NCBI RefSeq assembly: GCF_002954355.1
Contig: NZ_MQVV01000012.1
Location: forward strand, 310,001 to 374,000
DNA: 64,000 bases
Source of the DNA: Nonlabens tegetincola
GTDB lineage: Bacteria > Bacteroidota > Bacteroidia > Flavobacteriales > Flavobacteriaceae
Reading direction: 5' to 3'
Both the position numbers and the translations under genes were made by a program. Position 1 is the first letter of the stretch, and the number at the start of each line of letters is the position of its first letter. Shown here piece by piece: positions 9,207-19,494 of this stretch. Below the pieces are notes generated by a model, which saw nothing but the letters and a program-made list of their open reading frames with translations, made no database searches and had not been told where the DNA came from.

Positions 9207-10564
9207 TGAATAGTGAAACTAACATATCAAAGAAAGTGGTAGTGCTTGGTGGTGGAGTCAGTGGTTTAGGAGCTGCTGTTCTTGCTGCTAGTCGTGGCTA
9301 TGATGTGTTTTTAAGCGATAGAGCTGTTGTGAATGACGCTTTCGCGAAAGCGTTAAATGAATACGGCATATCTTATGAATCAGGTGCTCATACACTAGAA
9401 AAATTAATCGAGGCGGATGTGATAATTAAAAGTCCAGGAATACCTGATCACATTGACTTGATTAAAAAATTAAAACAAGCAGGTATAGAAATCATTTCTG
9501 AAATTGAATTTGCTTTTAGAGAAGAACGAGAAGTTCCTGTAATTGCTATTACAGGTAGTAATGGAAAAACTACGACAACTTCCTTAATGAGCTATTTGCT
9601 AGAAACTGCGCAGGTAAATGCAACAACCGGTGGCAATATCGGTGAGAGCTACGCCTTGCAAGTTGCTCAAAAACCAGCTAATCATCGCTTGTTAGAGGTA
9701 AGCAGTTTCCAATTAGATGGTTGTTATGAGTTTGCACCACACATCGCCATACTACTTAATATTACACCTGATCATTTAGATCGTTACGATTACCAGTTTG
9801 AAAACTATATAGATAGTAAGATGAGAATTGCTCAATCACAAAAAGCTAGCGATTACTTCATCTACAACGCCGATGACCAAGCAATAACCCAGGCTTTAAA
9901 AAATAAAGATATAAAAGCACAGTTAGTGCCGTTCTCTATGACTCAGGAACTGAAGCATGGAGCTTTTATAAAAGATAATCAAATTATTATAACCCTTAAC
10001 AACACCCTTTTCACCATGCCTATACAGGAACTAGCATTAAAAGGAAAACACAACACTGCCAATACTATGGCAGCTGCCACCGCGGCAACACTTTTGAAAA
10101 TAAGAAAGGAGACTATACGTCAAAGCCTACAGTCTTTTAAAGGTGTAGAGCATCGATTAGAAAATGTTCTTAAAATCAATAAAGTTCAATATATCAATGA
10201 TAGTAAAGCTACCAATGTAAATGCAACTTATTTTGCGTTAGACAGTATGGAGCATCCTACAGTTTGGATTGTAGGTGGAGTTGATAAAGGAAATAATTAC
10301 AGCGATTTGTATGAGTTAGTAAATCGGAAAGTAAAGGCGATTGTTTGCTTAGGAATTGACAACGGTAAAATCATAGAAAACTTTGCAAAATGTGTTGATA
10401 CAGTAGTTGAAACATCATCCATGGAAGATGCTGTTCGAGTAGCTTATAGACTGGCCAAAGCAGGTGACAATGTATTGTTAAGTCCAGCTTGTGCCAGCTT
10501 TGATTTATTTGAAAACTACGAGGACAGAGGAAGACAATTTAAAGCAGCAGTTAGAAACTTATAA
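9206..10564 (+). CDS. murD: UDP-MurNAc-L-alanine:D-glutamate ligase MurD
   Basis: A 452-residue cytoplasmic Mur ligase that adds D-glutamate. Seen: N-terminal Rossmann-like VVVLGGGVSGLGAAV, ATP loop AITGSNGKTTTTS (about residues 113-125), central NITPDHLDRY, and C-terminal NDSKATNVNAT and LLSPACASFD. The palindrome encodes AFAKA at residues 45-49, in a surface stretch of the UMP-binding domain. ATG overlaps the mraY stop by one base. Confidence 0.96.
   Translation: MNSETNISKKVVVLGGGVSGLGAAVLAASRGYDVFLSDRAVVNDAFAKALNEYGISYESGAHTLEKLIEADVIIKSPGIPDHIDLIKKLKQAGIEIISEIEFAFREEREVPVIAITGSNGKTTTTSLMSYLLETAQVNATTGGNIGESYALQVAQKPANHRLLEVSSFQLDGCYEFAPHIAILLNITPDHLDRYDYQFENYIDSKMRIAQSQKASDYFIYNADDQAITQALKNKDIKAQLVPFSMTQELKHGAFIKDNQIIITLNNTLFTMPIQELALKGKHNTANTMAAATAATLLKIRKETIRQSLQSFKGVEHRLENVLKINKVQYINDSKATNVNATYFALDSMEHPTVWIVGGVDKGNNYSDLYELVNRKVKAIVCLGIDNGKIIENFAKCVDTVVETSSMEDAVRVAYRLAKAGDNVLLSPACASFDLFENYEDRGRQFKAAVRNL
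9337..9352. repeat. Palindrome copy 3 (in murD)
   Basis: Perfect 16-bp palindrome, read in frame as A-F-A-K-A in the N-terminal domain of MurD. Confidence 0.95.
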
Positions 10565-10566
10565 TA

Positions 10567-11769
10567 TTGAAATTAAGTAGATACATATCAGGAGATCTGT
10601 TTCTTTGGTCGCTCATAGTGGCATTACTGGTGTTTTCTATTATTCCGGTCTATAGCGCTAGTGCAAATTTGGCCTATCTAGGAAAGGGAACTGGTGATAC
10701 CGGTCGTTTCCTTATACGCCATCTTGGACATATTATAATGGGATTAATAGCCATGTGGGCAGTTCATAAAACTCCATATAGATTGTTTAATGGATTAAGT
10801 GTATTACTTATATATCCTGCTATAGTTTTATTAGTAATAACTGCATTACAAGGAACAACCATGGGTGGTGCAAATGCTTCTAGGTGGATTACAATTCCAG
10901 GTATTGGAATGCAATTGCAAACTAGCACCTTGGTATTTGTTATTCTTATGGTTTATGTGGCAAAGTACCTTTCAAACATAGCTCACAAGACTATTACATT
11001 TAAACAAAGTTTACTGCCATTGTGGTTACCAGTTGGACTCACTTTGTTGTTTGTGTTACCATCTAATTTCTCTACTACCGCACTTATATTCATTATGGTG
11101 CTGGCACTGTGTTTCATTGGAGGATATCCCTGGAAATACTTACTAGGTATTATAGGTGTGGGAATTGTGGCGCTTTCTCTTTTTATTCTAACCGCCAAAG
11201 CTTTTCCAGATCTTTTTCCAAACCGTGTAGACACTTGGATCTCGCGTATCGAGAATTTTAGTGGTTCTGGAACGGCTGATACTAATTACCAAACAGAACG
11301 TGCACTTGCAGCCATTTCTGAAGGAGGCATACCAGGAGTTGGTCCAGGGAAAAGTATGTTGAGGCCTTTTTTACCTCAGTCAAGTAGTGATTTTATCTAT
11401 GCAATTATTATCGAGGAATTCGGTTTTATTGGTGCTTTTGGTATTGTGATTATGTATTTATTAATTCTATTTAGGCTGGTTGTAATCACTAAAAAAGCAA
11501 AGGATATTTTTGGTCGATTGGTGGTGATAGGTGTTGGCTTTCCAATAATTTTTCAAGCCTGTATTAATATGGCCGTTGCCGTTAATTTGATGCCTGTAAC
11601 AGGTCAAACTCTTCCGTTTATAAGTAGTGGTGGAACGTCAATATTAATGAGTTGCCTAGCTATGGGAATAGTATTGAGTGTGAGTGCAAGTAAGGACGTA
11701 AAAGAACCTCTTGAAGAAACTAAAGAGGAAGATATGAACCCTTTAGATGTATTAAGTGAAACCATATAG
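10567..11769 (+). CDS. ftsW: Septal peptidoglycan polymerase FtsW
   Basis: A 400-residue SEDS-family membrane protein. Known: FtsW is the glycosyltransferase that polymerises lipid II at the septum together with FtsI. Seen: about ten transmembrane helices, SRWI after GGANA (residues 96-103), and near the C-terminus [18 protein letters not shown]-type sequence, the SEDS signature. It starts with TTG three bases after murD; no nearby ATG keeps the first helix. The acidic tail after residue 375 is cytoplasmic. The last 14 bases overlap murG. Confidence 0.95.
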   Translation: MKLSRYISGDLFLWSLIVALLVFSIIPVYSASANLAYLGKGTGDTGRFLIRHLGHIIMGLIAMWAVHKTPYRLFNGLSVLLIYPAIVLLVITALQGTTMGGANASRWITIPGIGMQLQTSTLVFVILMVYVAKYLSNIAHKTITFKQSLLPLWLPVGLTLLFVLPSNFSTTALIFIMVLALCFIGGYPWKYLLGIIGVGIVALSLFILTAKAFPDLFPNRVDTWISRIENFSGSGTADTNYQTERALAAISEGGIPGVGPGKSMLRPFLPQSSSDFIYAIIIEEFGFIGAFGIVIMYLLILFRLVVITKKAKDIFGRLVVIGVGFPIIFQACINMAVAVNLMPVTGQTLPFISSGGTSILMSCLAMGIVLSVSASKDVKEPLEETKEEDMNPLDVLSETI

Positions 11770-12844
11770 AATTATCATATCAGGCGGTGGTACCGGTGGT
11801 CATATTTATCCAGCTATATCTATTGCAAATGAATGCAAGAGAAGATGGCCAGATTGTGAAATACTTTTTGTAGGAGCACGTGATCGCATGGAAATGGAAA
11901 AAGTTCCAGCAGCCGGGTTTCCTATAAAAGGATTGTGGATAAGTGGATTGCAGCGCAGTCTAAGTCTTAAAAACATTGCATTCCCATTTAAGGTTGTAAA
12001 AAGCTTAATAGATGCTGGTCGCATCATAAATAATTTTAAACCAGATATCGCAATAGGTACAGGTGGTTATGCTAGTGGTCCCTTGTTGTTTAAGGCAAAT
12101 CAAAAAGGAATTCCTACGCTAATTCAAGAACAAAATTCTTTTCCAGGAATAACCAATAAACTACTATCAAAAAAAGTTAAACGCATTTGTGTAGCGAGTA
12201 AAGGTCTAGATCGTTTTTTTCCTAAAGATAAAATGGTTATGACTGGCAACCCAGTTAGACAAGATTTATTGGATATTACCAGTAAAAAACAACAAGCCAT
12301 AGAGTTTTTTGGTTTAGATGAAAATAAAAAAACCTTATTAGTTTTAGGAGGTAGTCTTGGTGCTAGGCGTATAAATCAACTTATAGATGAAAACAGCGCA
12401 CAATTGCTCAAGGATGTTCAAATTATCTGGCAATGCGGTAAGTTTTATTATGAAACCTACAAGGCTAAAGAGCAAAAACAACTGCAAGTAAAAGCATTCT
12501 TGGAAAGAATGGATCTTGCATATGCTGCGGCAGATTTTATTATTTCACGATCTGGAGCAGGTACCATATCAGAACTTTGTATAGTAGGTAAACCGGTCAT
12601 TTTTATTCCTTCTCCGCACGTTGCTGAGGATCATCAAACGAAAAATGCACTAGCTATTGTTCAAGAAAATGCTGCTGTGATGATTAAGGAATCTGATCTG
12701 GAGCAAAATTTCATGACCCTTTGGAAAGGGCTTATACAGGATTTTCAAAAACAAGAAACATTAAGTAAAAATATTAAGAAGCTAGCCTTGCCCCAAGCTA
12801 CTAGTCATATTGTAAATGAAATCGAACAGTTGTTGAATGAGTAA
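11756..12844 (+). CDS. murG: Lipid II synthase MurG
   Basis: A 362-residue peripheral membrane glycosyltransferase (GT28) that adds GlcNAc to lipid I. Seen: the glycine-rich loop [12 protein letters not shown] at residues 9-20, a second G-loop [15 protein letters not shown] in the C-domain, and the UDP-GlcNAc site [10 protein letters not shown] followed by [13 protein letters not shown] start lies within ftsW; the protein would lose the first strand if the next ATG were used. It overlaps murC by eight bases. Confidence 0.96.
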   Translation: MKPYRIIISGGGTGGHIYPAISIANECKRRWPDCEILFVGARDRMEMEKVPAAGFPIKGLWISGLQRSLSLKNIAFPFKVVKSLIDAGRIINNFKPDIAIGTGGYASGPLLFKANQKGIPTLIQEQNSFPGITNKLLSKKVKRICVASKGLDRFFPKDKMVMTGNPVRQDLLDITSKKQQAIEFFGLDENKKTLLVLGGSLGARRINQLIDENSAQLLKDVQIIWQCGKFYYETYKAKEQKQLQVKAFLERMDLAYAAADFIISRSGAGTISELCIVGKPVIFIPSPHVAEDHQTKNALAIVQENAAVMIKESDLEQNFMTLWKGLIQDFQKQETLSKNIKKLALPQATSHIVNEIEQLLNE

Positions 12845-14189
12845 TCTAGATCACATATCACATTGTTATTTCATCGGTATTGGTGGTATAGGGATGAGTG
12901 CACTAGCGCGCTACCTTAAACAAGCAGGTAAAAATGTTGCTGGTTACGATAAAACGCCATCAGCGCTTACAGAGCAATTAGTCAGTGAAGGGATTAATAT
13001 CCATTATCAAGATGACTATGATAGCATCCCAGCACAGTATAAGGATATCAATAATGCGCAAGTGATTTATACACCTGCGATACCAGTAGATTTTGGAGAA
13101 TTAGTTCGCTTTCGCGAAAGCGGAATAACCATACTTAAACGAGCGCAACTACTCGGGCAAATATCTAAAACCATGACATGTCTAGCAGTAGCAGGGACTC
13201 ATGGAAAAACTACAACAAGTGCAATTCTTACACACCTGCTTTATGAAAATGGAGTTCCTATGACTGCTTTTTGTGGTGGCATAATTGAAAAGTATAATAC
13301 TAATTATATCCACACTGGAAATGAGGTAATGGTCGTAGAGGCTGATGAATTTGACCGAAGCTTTATGAGCTTGCAGCCTGAAATTGCTGGTGTAACAGCT
13401 ATGGATGCAGATCATCTTGACATATATGGAGATGTTGAGGAGTTTGAAAAAACCTTTGAAGACTTTGCCGCATTAGTTCCTAAGGGAAATTTATTGACTA
13501 CTGAAGTGGTTTCGTTACCAGGTAAAAAAGTGGGATTCAACAATGGAGATTATCGAATCTTGAATTATAGAATTCAAGATGAATCTTATTATTTTGATTT
13601 CAAAACACCTAATCAACTTTTCAAGAATATAAAATGGAATTTACCTGGTAAGCACAACCTATCAAATGCTGCTCTTGCTATGTCAATGGCGTTAGAGTAT
13701 GGAGTGCAACCAGAAAAATTAATAAAAGCGCTTGGCACTTTCCCTGGAGTTGACAGGCGCTTTACATACAGATTGAATAGTGATGAGCTCGTGTTAATAG
13801 ATGATTATGCCCATCATCCTACAGAGATAAATGCTGTTTTTCAAGCGGTAAGTGAATTATATCTGGATGAGGAAAAACTAGTGGTTTTTCAACCGCATTT
13901 GTATTCTCGTACCAAAGACTTTATGGATGATTTTGCGAGCAGTTTGGCACAGTTTGATCAGGTATACTTGTTGGATATTTATCCGGCACGAGAACTTCCT
14001 ATTCCCGGTATAACATCTCAATCTCTTCAAAACAGGATTGAGAAAATAACCTCTGGGATAACAAGTATGGTAACAAAGGATCAGTTAGAAAACGAGTTAC
14101 ATAGAAGTAATAAACGAATAATCTGTATGCTAGGAGCAGGAGATATAGGAGTTGAAATCAAAAAAATAGCAGCAAAATGGGTAAAATAA
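12837..14189 (+). CDS. murC: UDP-N-acetylmuramate:L-alanine ligase MurC
   Basis: A 450-residue Mur ligase that starts the stem peptide. Seen: N-terminal [17 protein letters not shown] loop [12 protein letters not shown] (about 120-131), EADEFDRSF, and [10 protein letters not shown]. The palindrome encodes RFRES at residues 91-95, before the ATP loop. Known: murB and ddl often follow murC in proteobacteria; they are absent from this cluster, as is usual in flavobacteria, and must be elsewhere. It overlaps ftsQ by 13 bases. Confidence 0.96.
   Translation: MSNLDHISHCYFIGIGGIGMSALARYLKQAGKNVAGYDKTPSALTEQLVSEGINIHYQDDYDSIPAQYKDINNAQVIYTPAIPVDFGELVRFRESGITILKRAQLLGQISKTMTCLAVAGTHGKTTTSAILTHLLYENGVPMTAFCGGIIEKYNTNYIHTGNEVMVVEADEFDRSFMSLQPEIAGVTAMDADHLDIYGDVEEFEKTFEDFAALVPKGNLLTTEVVSLPGKKVGFNNGDYRILNYRIQDESYYFDFKTPNQLFKNIKWNLPGKHNLSNAALAMSMALEYGVQPEKLIKALGTFPGVDRRFTYRLNSDELVLIDDYAHHPTEINAVFQAVSELYLDEEKLVVFQPHLYSRTKDFMDDFASSLAQFDQVYLLDIYPARELPIPGITSQSLQNRIEKITSGITSMVTKDQLENELHRSNKRIICMLGAGDIGVEIKKIAAKWVK
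13107..13122. repeat. Palindrome copy 4 (in murC)
   Basis: Perfect 16-bp palindrome, read in frame as R-F-R-E-S, at the end of the MurC N-terminal domain. Confidence 0.95.
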
Positions 14190-14896
14190 AACCTTACATA
14201 AATGCGATCTTATTGATTGTGGCTATTGTGCTGGTTTTCAGTTTATATGCTTTTGGGGCTGTTAGGCATAAAAATAGGGAGATAAAGGATGTAACCATCA
14301 CATTTACAGATTATAGCAGTCCTTTAATTTCTGAAGAAAACGTTAATAAATTGTTGATACAAAATCAAGACAGTATAGATTATCTCACGATAGAAAAACT
14401 AGCTTTACAAGAGAGTGAAAAGCGTCTTGATAAAAACTCAATGATTAGAAAGGCTGAGGTTTCCATGTCAATTGATGGTGAAATAAACGCAGTAATTGAA
14501 CAACGAGTGCCTATAGCGCGCATCATTGGAAAGAAGTCTGGATATCTAGACGAGGATAATAAATGGATGCCATTGTCTGATGAATATGCAGTACGTGTGC
14601 CTGTAATTTTTGGATATGAAAGTGACTTTCAAAATGATGTTTTTGAATTAGTTTCCTTTATAAGAAAAGATAAGTGGTTACAAAAGGTTATTGCAGCAAT
14701 TGAACTAAATAAAGGAAATGTAAAGTTGAAACCTAGGGCAATGAAGCATAAAATAAACCTGGGTAAAATTGATAAACTAGAGCATAAGTTCATTAATTAT
14801 AAAGCCTTTATAGCCAAGGCTGAAAAAGATAAAACGCTAGAAAGTATAAATACTGTTGACCTAAGATTTAATAATCAGGTGGTTGTTATAAAATAA
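14177..14896 (+). CDS. ftsQ: Cell division protein FtsQ/DivIB
   Basis: A 239-residue bitopic membrane protein: short basic N-terminus, one transmembrane helix (about 9-28, AILLIVAIVLVFSLYAF), then a periplasmic region containing a POTRA-like alpha/beta unit (about 38-110) and a beta domain ending in VDLRFNNQVVVIK. Known: the final TVDLRF.NQ strand is conserved in FtsQ. The family diverges strongly; position between murC and ftsA confirms the call. FtsQ bridges FtsL/FtsB and the early divisome. Confidence 0.92.
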   Translation: MGKIKPYINAILLIVAIVLVFSLYAFGAVRHKNREIKDVTITFTDYSSPLISEENVNKLLIQNQDSIDYLTIEKLALQESEKRLDKNSMIRKAEVSMSIDGEINAVIEQRVPIARIIGKKSGYLDEDNKWMPLSDEYAVRVPVIFGYESDFQNDVFELVSFIRKDKWLQKVIAAIELNKGNVKLKPRAMKHKINLGKIDKLEHKFINYKAFIAKAEKDKTLESINTVDLRFNNQVVVIK

Positions 14897-14909
14897 AAAA
14901 GGGGAAGAA

Positions 14910-16265
14910 ATGGAAGCACAAGAATATGCAGTAGGACTAGACATCGGTACCACAAAAATTGTGGCAATGATTGGTCGTAAAAATGAATATGGTAAGCTCG
15001 AGATTCTAGGTGTAGGAAAATCAAAAAGTTTAGGTGTACATCGTGGTGTTGTAAACAACATTACTCAAACAATTACATCTATACAGCAAGCTGTTCAACA
15101 AGCTGAAACGGTAAGCGGTATTAAAATTGAAAATGTAACGGTAGGAATAGCAGGTCAACATATACGCAGTTTACAGCACAGCGATTATATTACTCGACAG
15201 GATAGTGAATCCGTAATAAATGAAACTGATATTGCAAACCTTTGCAATCAAGTACACAAACTGGTGATGCTGCCTGGAGAAGAAATTATACATGTTCTAC
15301 CACAGGAATATAAAATAGATGGTCAAAGCGATGTACAAGAACCATGCGGTATGTACGGTGGTAGATTAGAAGCCAATTTTCATGTAGTAGTAGGGCAAAT
15401 AGCCTCAATTAGAAATATTGGTAGATGTATAAAAAGCGCTGGACTGGAACTTAAAAATCTAACTCTAGAACCACTCGCTAGTGCTGATGCTGTTCTGGGA
15501 AGTGATGAAAAAGAAGCTGGAGTAGCTTTAATCGATATAGGTGGTGGAACAACTGATCTGGCCATCTTTAAAGATGGAATCATTCGTCATACAGCAGTAA
15601 TACCACAAGGAGGAAATATCATTACTGAAGACATAAAAGCTGGTTGCTCAATTATAGAAAAGCAGGCAGAATTACTTAAAACAAAATTTGGTAGCGCCTG
15701 GCCAGGAGAAAATAAAGACAATGAGATTGTTTCTATTCCTGGATTAAGAGGTAGAGAACCCAAGGAGATTACGCTTAAAAACCTAAGTAAAATAATTCAC
15801 TCGCGAGTGGTTGAGATATTAGAATCCGTTTTTATGGAAATCAAAAACTACGGTTTTGACCAACCTAAAAAACAACTTATCGCAGGAATAGTACTTACAG
15901 GTGGTGGTAGTCAATTAAAGCATATAAAACAACTTACCGAGTATGTTACAGGAATGCCTACTCGTATAGGCTACCCTAATGAACATCTGGCAGGTGATAG
16001 CGATAAGGAAAACACAAGTCCGATTTTTGCCACAGCTGTTGGTCTGGTAATGAAAGGCCTTCAAGAGCTTGAGGTTATTGAAGAAGAGGAAGAGATAATA
16101 GAAGAAGTAGCACCAGTAGTACAACAGGTACAACCTGAATCGACTACAGAGGTTGAGGAAGAAGAAGTTCCACAACCTAAAGAAAAACCACAGAAAAAAC
16201 CATCTAACAACTTCTTTTCAAACTGGGTAAAATCAGTAAAAGAGTTTATAGATAACGCAGAATAA
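14910..16265 (+). CDS. ftsA: Divisome actin-like protein FtsA
   Basis: A 451-residue actin-fold ATPase. Seen: phosphate-1 motif VGLDIGTTKIVAMIG at residues 8-22, phosphate-2 LIDIGGGTTDLAIF (about 208-221), adenosine motif VLTGGGSQL, and a C-terminal amphipathic helix NNFFSNWVKSVKEFI that would bind the membrane. An acidic and proline-rich linker (about 390-430) precedes this helix. Known: FtsA tethers FtsZ to the inner membrane. A purine-rich stretch AAAAGGGGAAG lies just upstream of the ATG. Confidence 0.96.
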   Translation: MEAQEYAVGLDIGTTKIVAMIGRKNEYGKLEILGVGKSKSLGVHRGVVNNITQTITSIQQAVQQAETVSGIKIENVTVGIAGQHIRSLQHSDYITRQDSESVINETDIANLCNQVHKLVMLPGEEIIHVLPQEYKIDGQSDVQEPCGMYGGRLEANFHVVVGQIASIRNIGRCIKSAGLELKNLTLEPLASADAVLGSDEKEAGVALIDIGGGTTDLAIFKDGIIRHTAVIPQGGNIITEDIKAGCSIIEKQAELLKTKFGSAWPGENKDNEIVSIPGLRGREPKEITLKNLSKIIHSRVVEILESVFMEIKNYGFDQPKKQLIAGIVLTGGGSQLKHIKQLTEYVTGMPTRIGYPNEHLAGDSDKENTSPIFATAVGLVMKGLQELEVIEEEEEIIEEVAPVVQQVQPESTTEVEEEEVPQPKEKPQKKPSNNFFSNWVKSVKEFIDNAE

Positions 16266-16296
16266 AAGAGAAAGAACAAAATTTAAAGTAGCATAA

Positions 16297-18324
16297 ATGA
16301 GTATGGAAGTAGGAAGCGATTTATCCTTTGACTTACCTAAGAACAAATCAAATGTAATTAAGGTAATAGGAGTAGGCGGCGGTGGAAGCAACGCCATTAA
16401 ACACATGTTTCAACAAGGAATTAAAGGTGTAGATTTTGTCATTTGTAATACAGATGCTCAAGCGCTCGAGAACAGTCCTATCCCTAATAAAATACAATTA
16501 GGAGTATCCTTGACAGAAGGATTGGGTGCTGGTGCAAATCCAGAAATTGGAGAAAGAGCAGCGCAAGAATCTATTTCTGAAATTCAAAGACTTTTAGATA
16601 CCAATACTAAAATGGTATTTATTACAGCGGGAATGGGTGGAGGAACAGGAACTGGTGCAGCACCTGTGATAGCTCAGGTAGCAAAGGAAATGGATATTCT
16701 TACTGTAGGTATCGTAACAACACCTTTCCAGTTTGAGGGAAGAATAAGAAACGAACAAGCCCAAAAAGGAATAGATAAACTTAGAAAGTCAGTTGATTCC
16801 CTGATTATTATAAACAATAACAAGCTACGAGATGTTTATGGTAATTTAGGATTTAAAGCCGGTTTTTCTAAGGCAGATGAAGTACTCGCTACTGCTTCAA
16901 GAGGTATTGCCGAGGTAATTACAAAGCACTACATCCAGAACATTGACCTACGCGATGCAAAAACGGTACTAGTAAACTCTGGTACAGCAATAATGGGTAG
17001 TGCTCATGCTACCGGATCAAATCGCGCCCAAGAAGGAATAATTAAAGCATTGGACTCACCATTGCTTAATGATAATAAAATTACTGGTGCAAAACACGTG
17101 TTGCTACTTATCGTGTCTGGATCAGAAGAGATTACCCTTGATGAAATAAGTGAGATTAACGAGCACATACAGTCTGAAGCTGGTGGAAGCGCAAACATCA
17201 TAATGGGTGTAGGTGAGGACGAAGAATTAGGAGATTCAATTGCAGTAACGGTTATCGCAACTGGCTTTAATGCTGAACAGCAAAACGAAATATCTAATAC
17301 AGAAGCAAAACGCATCATTCACACCTTAGAGGAAGAGCAGCGCGCTTCACGTGTTTTAGATGAAGCTACTGATAAAGTGGTGCCAGGAAAACTGATTCTT
17401 GATTTAGAAGAAGATCATGAAGATGAAATACAGGCAGTTGATAATAACGCTTTCGCGAAAGCGGAACCAAAAAAAACAGTACAGCCATCACAACCTCAAG
17501 AACCTTTAATCATTAAACATGAATTAGGCGATGAGGATCCAGAAGACGCTATACCAGTTATGCCAAAGTTGTTTGAAGATGAACCTAATCCTATGATCCC
17601 AACAACTGAAGTTCTTAAGAATATAGAGGTGGTGTACGAGGAAGTACTAGATGTAAAACCTCAATCACAATTAGATTTTGTTATAGAGGAAACTCCTGTT
17701 GTACAACAACCAGAAGTTGAATCAATAGAAGAGGAACGCGATCAATTCTTTCTAGACTTTGACTTACCATTGTCTCAACAATTAGGTATGGACGAGGAAA
17801 ATACGGAAGAAATTAATGCCCTAGAGGTTAATGATCCAGTGCACGTTATTCCAGTGACTGAAGTAAATGAAACGGGTGTTACTAAGTATTCACTAGACGA
17901 CTACATGGAAAAAGAAGATGAGCTAGTCAATGCACAACCTGTTAAAAAAGTTGAGGAAACAAATACGGTGATAGAACCGGAGCTAGAAATAGTTGCCAAA
18001 ACAGTGCAAGCACCAGCTGAAGATGTGGAGTCAAGTATGGAAATTGACGAAGAAATTGATCCTACTGAATTACCAATAAATGAAATGTTGTTGCGTAATG
18101 CCGAAAAACGCAAACGCACCATGCATCACTTAAATTTTAAATTCAAGAGTTCGCACAGATTGGAAGAACTGGAAAAGCAACCAGCTTTTAAACGTCAAGG
18201 TGTAGAGTTAGAAGCTCCAAAAACTGACGATGGACGATCAAGAACAACCTTGAATATTGATGAAAATGATGAGTTACAGTTTAGATCAAGTAACAACTCG
18301 TTTTTACACGACGCGCCAGATTAA
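16297..18324 (+). CDS. ftsZ: Cell division GTPase FtsZ with long acidic tail
   Basis: A 675-residue tubulin-like GTPase that forms the division ring. The globular part (about residues 15-335) has GVGGGGSNAIKHM, the tubulin signature GGMGGGTGTGAAP, and the T7 loop. The remaining 340 residues form an acidic, low-complexity linker ending in a basic then mixed C-terminal segment; typical FtsZ is about 380 residues, while flavobacterial FtsZ is about 650. The palindrome encodes AFAKA at about 385-389, in this linker. ftsZ is the last gene of the cluster. Confidence 0.96.
   Translation: MSMEVGSDLSFDLPKNKSNVIKVIGVGGGGSNAIKHMFQQGIKGVDFVICNTDAQALENSPIPNKIQLGVSLTEGLGAGANPEIGERAAQESISEIQRLLDTNTKMVFITAGMGGGTGTGAAPVIAQVAKEMDILTVGIVTTPFQFEGRIRNEQAQKGIDKLRKSVDSLIIINNNKLRDVYGNLGFKAGFSKADEVLATASRGIAEVITKHYIQNIDLRDAKTVLVNSGTAIMGSAHATGSNRAQEGIIKALDSPLLNDNKITGAKHVLLLIVSGSEEITLDEISEINEHIQSEAGGSANIIMGVGEDEELGDSIAVTVIATGFNAEQQNEISNTEAKRIIHTLEEEQRASRVLDEATDKVVPGKLILDLEEDHEDEIQAVDNNAFAKAEPKKTVQPSQPQEPLIIKHELGDEDPEDAIPVMPKLFEDEPNPMIPTTEVLKNIEVVYEEVLDVKPQSQLDFVIEETPVVQQPEVESIEEERDQFFLDFDLPLSQQLGMDEENTEEINALEVNDPVHVIPVTEVNETGVTKYSLDDYMEKEDELVNAQPVKKVEETNTVIEPELEIVAKTVQAPAEDVESSMEIDEEIDPTELPINEMLLRNAEKRKRTMHHLNFKFKSSHRLEELEKQPAFKRQGVELEAPKTDDGRSRTTLNIDENDELQFRSSNNSFLHDAPD
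17448..17463. repeat. Palindrome copy 5 (in ftsZ)
   Basis: Perfect 16-bp palindrome, read in frame as A-F-A-K-A in the disordered FtsZ linker. Confidence 0.95.
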
Positions 18325-18451
18325 GATTTAGTTTAAAAAGTGTTTTTTACAGCGTTTGATACATCCCCAAGTATTGAGCGCTTTTTTTTGGTATTTATTA
18401 AAGGTAGTTCCCTTATCAATTTTATTATTTTTGATGCCTAAATGTAAAGTT

Positions 18452-18898
18452 ATGAGTTTAGAGAAATCTGTAATGACGGCAATGAAAGATGCCATGAAAT
18501 CAAAAGATCAAACAGCCCTTGCAGCCTTAAGAGCCGTTAAAAGCGAATTGTTACTAGCAAAAACTTCTGGCGGATCTGATACTCTTTCTGAAGAAGAAGA
18601 AATTAAGATCGTTCAAAAACTCGTTAAACAACGTAAAGACAGCGCAAGAATATTTGAAGAACAACACCGCACAGATTTATCAGAACCAGAACTAGCGCAA
18701 GCCAAAGTACTTGAGCAATTTTTACCAGAACAACTAAGTGAAGATGAAATTGCAAAAATTGTACAGCAAGTAATTGATGAAACTGGAGCACAAGGAATGA
18801 AAGACATGGGTAAAGTAATGGGTAGATCTAACCAATTACTAGCCGGTAAAGCCGATGGTCGTACGATAAGCACAATAGTAAAAAGCAAACTAAGTTAA
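18452..18898 (+). CDS. GatB/YqeY domain protein
   Basis: A 148-residue helical protein of the YqeY family, normal length. Seen: N-terminal helices with LEKSVMTAMKDAMKSKDQ and LAALRAVKSELL, then the C-terminal domain ending in KADGRTISTIVKSKLS. Known: this domain is also the tail of GatB, which binds tRNA during Glu-tRNA(Gln) amidation; the stand-alone protein has no settled role. The frame is open 32 codons upstream, but that part is hydrophobic and unlike the family, so the ATG at 18452 is used. A tRNA gene follows by 24 bases. Confidence 0.88.
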   Translation: MSLEKSVMTAMKDAMKSKDQTALAALRAVKSELLLAKTSGGSDTLSEEEEIKIVQKLVKQRKDSARIFEEQHRTDLSEPELAQAKVLEQFLPEQLSEDEIAKIVQQVIDETGAQGMKDMGKVMGRSNQLLAGKADGRTISTIVKSKLS

Positions 18899-18922
18899 AG
18901 CGTTTAGCTAGACTTAAAAACT

Positions 18923-18996
18923 GGCCACGTAGCTCAGCTGAATAGAGCACTGGATTTCGGCTCCAGCGGTCGTAGGTTTGAATCCTACCGTGGTCA
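18923..18996 (+). tRNA. tRNA-Arg (anticodon TCG)
   Basis: A 74-base cloverleaf: acceptor GGCCACG pairs with CGTGGTC (one G-U), D arm with AGCTCAG, anticodon stem CTGGA/TCCAG around loop TTTCGGC with TCG at 18957-18959, and T arm GTAGG/CCTAC around TTTGAAT. The discriminator is A and CCA is not encoded. Anticodon TCG reads CGA, the arginine codon that the palindrome uses when it is read as L-S-R-K. Confidence 0.95.
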
Positions 18997-19007
18997 CGAA
19001 TAAACCG

Positions 19008-19056
19008 AAAAAGGTGAAAAGAAGTTGAGTTTACTCAAATTCCTTTTCATCTTTTT
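19008..19056 (+). terminator. Terminator after tRNA-Arg
   Basis: A long hairpin with loop TTTA at 19030-19033: 25-29 TTGAG pairs with CTCAA, and AAAAAGGTGAAAAGAA pairs with TTCCTTTTCATCTTTTT apart from one bulged C and a few unpaired or G-U positions. The T-rich right arm makes it a plausible intrinsic terminator in both directions. Confidence 0.8.
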
Positions 19057-19070
19057 CTATTTTCAACCCG

Positions 19071-19210
19071 GAGTTTTGTTAGGATGAGCAGCAATCCTAT
19101 TCAAAAGGTATTTATAGGTACTACGTCTTGATTTAAAAGTCTATATTTTCTCCTGTCAAGTTCACAATACTCCAATAACCGCGTCTAATAGGCGTGTTTT
19201 TTATGGAGTA
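19071..19210 (+). ncRNA. Candidate small RNA with GAGCAGCA hairpin
   Basis: Seen: a -7-like GAGTTTTG (19071-19078) is followed by hairpin TAGGAT-GAGCAGCA-ATCCTA (19080-19099), and the stretch ends in a hairpin CGCGTC-TAATA-GGCGTG (19180-19196) with six T residues, wrapped by TACTCCA (19168-19174) pairing with TGGAGTA (19204-19210). No open frame of note. Inferred: an RNA of about 120 bases. The start of transcription would fall close to or inside the first hairpin, so the unit is uncertain. The rest of the 19.2-19.43 kb gap shows only a weak ATCCT/AGGAT hairpin at 19338-19351. Confidence 0.33.
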
Positions 19211-19432
19211 ACCTCGAGTAATTCAAGGTTTAAATAAAAGAAAATGCGGTAATCATTATAAGTGACTTATTTACAGTATAGTGCTGTTTTGATGTTAGTA
19301 ATCCTATCGTAGTCAGGCTAAAGAAGACTATAACAAGATCCTAACAAGGATTATTATTTATTACTAATTCCTCAATTTGTAAGAATAGCTTTCTTGTTTA
19401 AACTCACTTAAATGAAGTATAATTATTAAAAT

Positions 19433-19477
19433 TGTAACAAGAGTTACATAAGCAAAAGTGACCACATCTTATATTTG
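19433..19477 (+). promoter_or_regulatory. Crp/Fnr-type operator and promoter of DUF983-crp
   Basis: Perfect inverted repeat TGTAAC-AAGA-GTTACA (19433-19448) followed by -7 element TATATTTG (19470-19477). The start-to-start distance is 37 bases, placing the operator centre near -43, the class II activator position. The same layout with the same spacing occurs at 20538 and 45110. Confidence 0.75.
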
Positions 19478-19494
19478 TTTAAAATCTGATCCAA

